A DNA stretch of 64,000 nucleotides, from contig VZRN01001864.1 in the NCBI GenBank assembly GCA_013397935.1, forward strand, positions 279,504-343,503, in the 5' to 3' direction. The translations under genes and the position numbers were made by a program. The DNA is from Dasyornis broadbenti. Taxonomy: Eukaryota > Chordata > Aves > Passeriformes > Dasyornithidae. The notes below the pieces were generated by a model. The model saw only the letters and a list, made by a program, of their open reading frames with translations. It was not told where the DNA came from and did no database searches. Positions 58,704 to 64,000 of the stretch are shown here, one piece after another (the stretch's first letter is position 1; each line of letters opens with the position of its first letter).

Positions 58704-61700
58704 ATAGATAAGGTGAACTGAACTGGTGGCTAGATTTCTACATATGCCATTGTTTTCATAGCCACATCACATTGCAAATAATGTTTATTTTCACATGCAT
58801 TATTCCCTCTAGACTTATATCAACATTACAGCTTGCTTTCAGGTTCTCATTCCAGCTGCCTTTGTGTTTCAAATTGTCTTTCTCAAGATTGATCTAATTT
58901 TGTTATTTTCTTCTTTTATTTCTAATTTCTCTAAATCCGCCAATATTATTGCTCTGCCCTGATGTGGCTCACTAGTCCTCCCAATTGAGCATCATCTGTG
59001 AGCTTCATTAGCGTGATGTTTGCTATCTTGAGCAAAGGGATGCTTATTTTCTTATTTTCTCTTTCACCAAGTGCTCTGTATTCCCCCATCATTCCTCGCT
59101 GAGCCATAGCCCATCCTTTGCGTCTGCAGAAGCTGGAACCAAGGAGCAAACTGTCTTCCTGCCACTCCTGTAGCAGGACATCTGTACCTTGTCAAAGCCC
59201 TTGATGTTACCATACGTCAAGGGAAAGTAATGCAAGTCAAGAGTGAAACTTGTCAAGTTTGGACGTGTAACTTGGGGCTGTACCAGGATTAATTATGCCT
59301 TCTGCTGCTTTTACACACTCATGTCATCAATAAATTCTAATAAACAGGAGTAGGATGTTCTTATTCATGTCATTCCAGAGGAATTAGAACACAGTAGTGT
59401 TATTTAGCAATGCAGATGTTTTATTATTGTGTTGTTTATGTGAAAGTGGATATGACATGAAGAGGTATATCAAATGAGCAATAGAGAGAAGCGAGCTGTG
59501 CTCCCTTTTTGATTATGCATATTTATTCATACTGCAGAAGTTACTGCATGTAGCAGAGTAGTCTAAAATGGATTGCTTGGTTTGGAAACCTAGCCTTCTC
59601 TCTTCCCACCCCCCCTCCTTTCTATTTTTTTTTTAATAAAGTTTTTTTTTTTTTTTTTTTTAATAAAGTTATGTCAATACTACCTTTGTACACTATTTAT
59701 GAGTTCCTTCTTTAAATTGCACCTTAATTGGTTTAGTCACCACAATTGCAAAACAGGAACCTAATCACCAGAAGCTAAGTAAGCAGAAAAAAAATAATGA
59801 TTTGGAGCTGTCTGTCTACTGCCGCCGAACAGACACACTGGGCACGGTTTAAAGCTATAATTGCATTGTGGCACTGGCTTGCTGTTCCCAGCACATGCAT
59901 AATGTAGCTCCCAGTTGTAGGCTGCCACATATCCTGCTGTATTTACCCTCAGATGCCAGTGGAGCACATGCCACCCACAACTGCTGCTTCCCAACAGTGT
60001 AAAACTGTCACACTTTCAATTAGATGCCCCAAAGCACTTTATTGCCCACTGGAGGGTATAGTCATATCTTGATGGAGGAAGATTATGGGCTAAATGCATC
60101 CAGAGTAGTTCTCTGCAGGCTGCAGCAGAACTACTTTACGAATGAATTTGGATGAATTACACTGCTCATTCCAGTGGTCATAAAACAGGGCTATGCACTG
60201 CTTCTTTTTGAGGGCACAAATTCTTGACCACAAACATTTGGGCCAGTATATGGCCTTATTACTTCCCTGAAGGCTTCCACAGCTAGAGAAGACAAAAAGC
60301 ACAGCTGGAGACCTTGCTGCCCTGCCTGTAGCTCTCTGCAGCTGTGTGTTGCTGTGCAAATAGTCACTGCACAGACAAACTCTGCCTCTGCAGACCCTGA
60401 GCAAACCTGCCACTCGACTTTGTCTTCCTTTATCTCCCGGGTTGTGTCTTTGTGTACCTGCTGTCTCTGCACAGAGGCAGTTCATACAAACCTTCCATGG
60501 CCATCATCTTGGATAAGAAAAACTATTGTATTTGAGGGAACTAAAGACGTACTGGACTCCAGTAACCCCTCCTAAGGCAATGTTGTGCAGTGTTGAGCCA
60601 TCTCACATAAACTCCTGTCTAGAGAAAGCTGCGAGCATGTGTGTATCTAGGCAGCTGTCAACATGTGGATAGCCACTCTGGGAGGTGAGTAGAATTTTGT
60701 TAAGCCAATGGAACTTGATTATATGTCTAAGTCTAAAACTTCAATGGTGAAAGTAAATAGTCTATACCTCAGTGTTGAAAGTTTTGGCAGCATCTGGCCA
60801 AAGAGGGAAAAGATATTTTGGCGGAAAGATAGGAGAAAGATGTATAAATTCTAATAATCTAGAAATGTTAGTCACACTAAAATGAAACCCGCTAAGGCCA
60901 GATTTAATTGAACCCATAAACACATGTGTGATTTCAGGAACAGGCAGTATCTTCACTTATAAAGCTGATATTTAAGATCTGTGTGAGTGGAAACATTTAA
61001 GTTCCTCAGAAGGAATATCCTTTGACTCCTTCTCTAGTGACAGGCATGGCTCAGCTCCCATTTTGGATACCTAAAAGTGTCTATGCACATCTGTGTCTGC
61101 ATATAACAGTTTGCATGTGAGCTCCATTTCTTAGCTCTCGCTGGAGTCGGAGGGGATTTGAGCAGTGAAAACCTACAGTTGTTCATCTGATCCACTGGTA
61201 ACTGTCCACTTCAGAAAGAGCTGAATCACTTTTAGTGTGCCTCTTCCTACTAGATCTCAGAGAAAACACCCTAAGGTATTCATGGATATGTACATATTGT
61301 TTTCTGAATCTGTAGCTACCAAAGAATTTTTTTTAAGTTTTAACTTTGCCTATTCCTTTTTTTTTTTTTTTTTAGCTTTGTTTTAACCCTAGACAGCATT
61401 TATTCATATAGTTTCTCTGTTGTGCCACAAGTTTACCTCAGTAATTAACTTGTCCAGCTGAGCTGTGTTTTCAGGGTTTATATGGCTGGTGTGCTTAGGA
61501 ACTTTGCTAAGCCAGAGTTCAAAATACATGTTTAAGTTGTTTACAAGATCAGAGCCTTACTTAAATAAATGTGTGTGCTAATTTGAGCCTAATTGGCTTA
61601 ATATTAACACCACATGACTATTAAGAATCGATTTAGTTTTAACACAGAGCATCACGTACATATCTAATTTAGAAAGCCCAAAGAAATTGAATGCAAACAA

Positions 61701-64000
61701 GTCTGAGAGTGTAGCAGTGAAGTTACAAATTTAAGCACACAAGAGCCAGGGTACAGAAACAGTGTGGATCTTCCAGCGTAGCAATAATAATTCAAACATA
61801 TTGTATCTATATAGTATTTTTATTACCAGTCAGACTATTAAATGCATACTTAAATCTATGCACGATATGCAATGTGGGCAAGTCTATTGTTCCTCTGAAA
61901 ACTATAGCTTTTTCATTTCCTAATTGCAGTTTCATGGCACTGCCAAGGTTTTGTGTTTAATTTATATAAGGATTTCTATGCTCCTTAGAGCTGTTAATAG
62001 AATGGATTCACAAAGACCCCTACTATAAGGAAGGCAAGGCTGGTAAGAATGCTATTCATCATACCACCTTTCATCAGCAGGATTAAAAGAGTTTTTATCT
62101 ACATTTTGCAAAAGGGAATGGAGTCACAAAGTGATGACCTCATTTACCTACTGCTGAGCAGCAGGCCAGTGGAAGCACTAATAATGAAATCGAGGCCACC
62201 CAGGTCCCAAACCAATGCCTTCAGTGAGGCGCAGGATAGGTTATGAATCAGATATCTATATATACTGATATCTGACTCTGCAAGGACAATATAAATGTAC
62301 AGGGCCAGAATCAAGGCAGGTCTGCTTCTAGGACCTGCTGGTTCCAGTAAATATAGATGCAGCCTCTCAGTCAGACCAGTTCCTTAGGTGCAGATCCAGT
62401 GCTTATACAGGGCATCAAAAGTGTCAAACATATGCTTGCGTGGATCTCCACATAATCCATAATTGACAGAATTTCAGCTTTCTTTTGAAGTTCCCCCGCC
62501 TCCCCCCCTTTTTTTTTCCCTTTGTTGGAAAACAACAAGCAAGCAAGCAAACAAAATCCTTTCCAAGCATGGCATAAATGAAATTTATATGTTGCTGTAA
62601 TCTCAGGTTTCAGGCTGTCTGAATGTTAAAATATTAGGTTTCTTAGAGATATAATTTCATGACCTGGCACCCATTAGCAAAACACCTAAAGACATATCTT
62701 ACCTGATTCGTGCAGTAACAGCAAGGGCTTTCTGGGAAGCCAGGGAGCTGAGTATGAGTCTACTAGGTCCCAAAAAAGAACAGCAATTATAAAATATCTG
62801 TGTCTGACCACTACAAAGCACTGGCTCAGGGTTTCTCAGCAATAGATGGAAAAAAGGACTTGTCACCCCAAAGCTGAGGGCCAGACCCAATCAGCAAGTA
62901 ACCCAGAGAGCTCTAAGACACCTTCAAATGCTGCAAAGCAAATATTGCACAGTCCCAGAAGTCCCACAATTCAAATATCCCACAGTATGTTTACTTTGCA
63001 CTGTGAAACCCATGCCAATCTTGTTTCCCTCTTCTTACCAGTTCAAAGTCCTGGCTGACCGTCCTGAGTGTCTTGAGTGGGACCTTCAATGGTCCATCAC
63101 TTAGAAATCAGAGAGCTAGGGTTTCTGGTATTGATGCTGTTATCCAACTATCCATTGAGTTTGTGAATCTGGATGTTTAATTTGTTACTTCTTTTTCTTG
63201 TCCTAGTTTTTCACAGCCGATGTCATTAAACAGATACCTGCACGTGCTTCATTCCATGTGTTCATGCCACGCGTACCGTGATGTGAAGTTAGCGCATGTC
63301 AGGACTAATGAACTAAATGACTTCAGGGCTGAGGCTTGATGCTGTACTAACACTTTGATGGGCTTTCCGGATTGGTGTTCAGTTGCACTGTTTAGATTAA
63401 CCACCCTAAAATTGCATTTACATCTTCCAGATGCAGACAGGAAACTGTGTGTCTCCCTGGGGCGATCTGCACCACTGGGAAAGGACTTATTCTGCACCTC
63501 CAGCTTTCTGCTGTGCCTCACAAGTGTGAGCAGAGGGATAGACTAAGAGCTCAGCAGAGGAGCTCCATCAGGCCACTGTGGAGGCATGGGCTCAGACTCA
63601 AGGGGAGATCACAGCATCTCCAAAGCCAAATAGTCTAATCTTGTCTGAGCTTTCTGAGCATGTGACTTGGTGCCGCTCCAGTGCGGAGCAGCTGAGCACC
63701 ACAGAACACCCCGGGCAGCCGTTCTTCAGCAGAGCCGCAGGGCCAGTGGCAGTGCAAGGCTCAGAGTAGATTAGCTCAGCTGGCAGTGGTGCCAGCTCCT
63801 GAGCTTGCAGCAATCCAAAAATCAGCCTGTGTGGTTGATGGTGCCTGGGCTTCACTGTCTGAGGCATCAGCCTAGATGCAGGATGGTTGCAGAAGCTTCC
63901 TCTGAAAGTTCCTTCTCCCTTCGTCAGAGGCCAGAAGGGCCTCCTGAACACTCATCTCACCCTGAAGAAAAGGAATGTGAACCAACTTATGGAAAGGACT
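58704..64000. other. Gene-free stretch with candidate conserved blocks
   Basis: No gene or transposon recognised. A tandem T-run pair ending AATAAAGTT lies at 59625-59670, a T17 run at 61357-61373, and a C/T tract followed by three AAGC units at 62492-62550. The 59690-60060 and 61500-61900 blocks are repeat-free and AT-balanced and look like candidate conserved non-coding elements. The 63660-63740 part is locally CpG-richer. Open frames 60090-60485 (minus, 131 codons) and 63598-63951 (minus, 117 codons) carry no domain I can name. Confidence 0.6.
59625..59670 (+). repeat. Tandem duplication of T-run plus AATAAAGTT
   Basis: The first copy has T10 followed by AATAAAGT (59625-59642) and the second T20 followed by AATAAAGTT (59642-59670). 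The shared tail shows a short duplication, and the T run expanded in the second copy. Confidence 0.8.

Noticed and set aside
60090..60485. Open frame of 131 codons on the minus strand
   Set aside because: No recognisable family, and overlapped by a second minus frame and a plus frame. No splice-linked neighbours.
1..64000. CRISPR arrays, operons, prophage or bacterial gene clusters
   Set aside because: No regularly spaced direct repeats, no dense long coding frames. The transposons are avian, so such systems are not expected and none is seen.

Overview
This window looks like non-coding DNA from a bird nuclear genome. The main evidence is a scatter of CR1 LINE fragments carrying the avian 3'-end signature (TTCCAACCCAAACC followed by ATTCTATG-type octamers). 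A solo LTR of a type I associate with avian endogenous retroviruses supports this. Base composition is moderately AT-rich with few CpGs, as expected of avian intergenic or intronic sequence. I cannot name the species, the chromosome or the nearest gene.

I found no protein-coding exon, rRNA, tRNA or other functional RNA gene that I can defend. The longest open frame is 148 codons and matches no family I recognise. The open frames with recognisable protein similarity are relics of the CR1 reverse-transcriptase ORF (39426-39617 plus; 56282-56467 and 58511-58693 minus). The window is therefore best read as a gene desert or part of a very long intron.

Layout. 1-22 kb: unique sequence with one clear CR1 fragment (7.0 kb), two decayed CR1 candidates (5.3 and 17.1 kb), a G-rich run (6.95 kb), a CpG-rich patch (9.5-9.7 kb) and a perfect 15-bp hairpin (13.0 kb). 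22-34 kb: CR1 fragments at 22.3 and 34.1 kb, a 59-base A tract (25.95 kb), and a 45-N assembly gap inside a polypyrimidine tract (32.9 kb). 34-48 kb: CR1 pieces at 39.3, 44.5, 45.3 and 47.1 kb, an ancient L2-like LINE reverse-transcriptase relic (41.0 kb), and small tandem duplications (38.0, 41.7 and 43.9 kb). 48-64 kb: an A-rich/T-rich inverted pair (49 kb), a solo LTR with a 6-bp target-site duplication (51.7-52.3 kb), a long A tract (53.6 kb), a rearranged CR1 with a 68-bp inverted repeat (56.2-56.9 kb), and a CR1 fragment at 58.6 kb.

CR1-derived sequence adds up to about 2.5 kb (roughly 4 percent). Several AT-rich single-copy blocks look like candidate conserved non-coding elements on base texture alone; that needs an alignment to test. 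I do not see a novel biological system here. The most informative structures are the inverted CR1 mosaic and the solo LTR with its intact target-site duplication.
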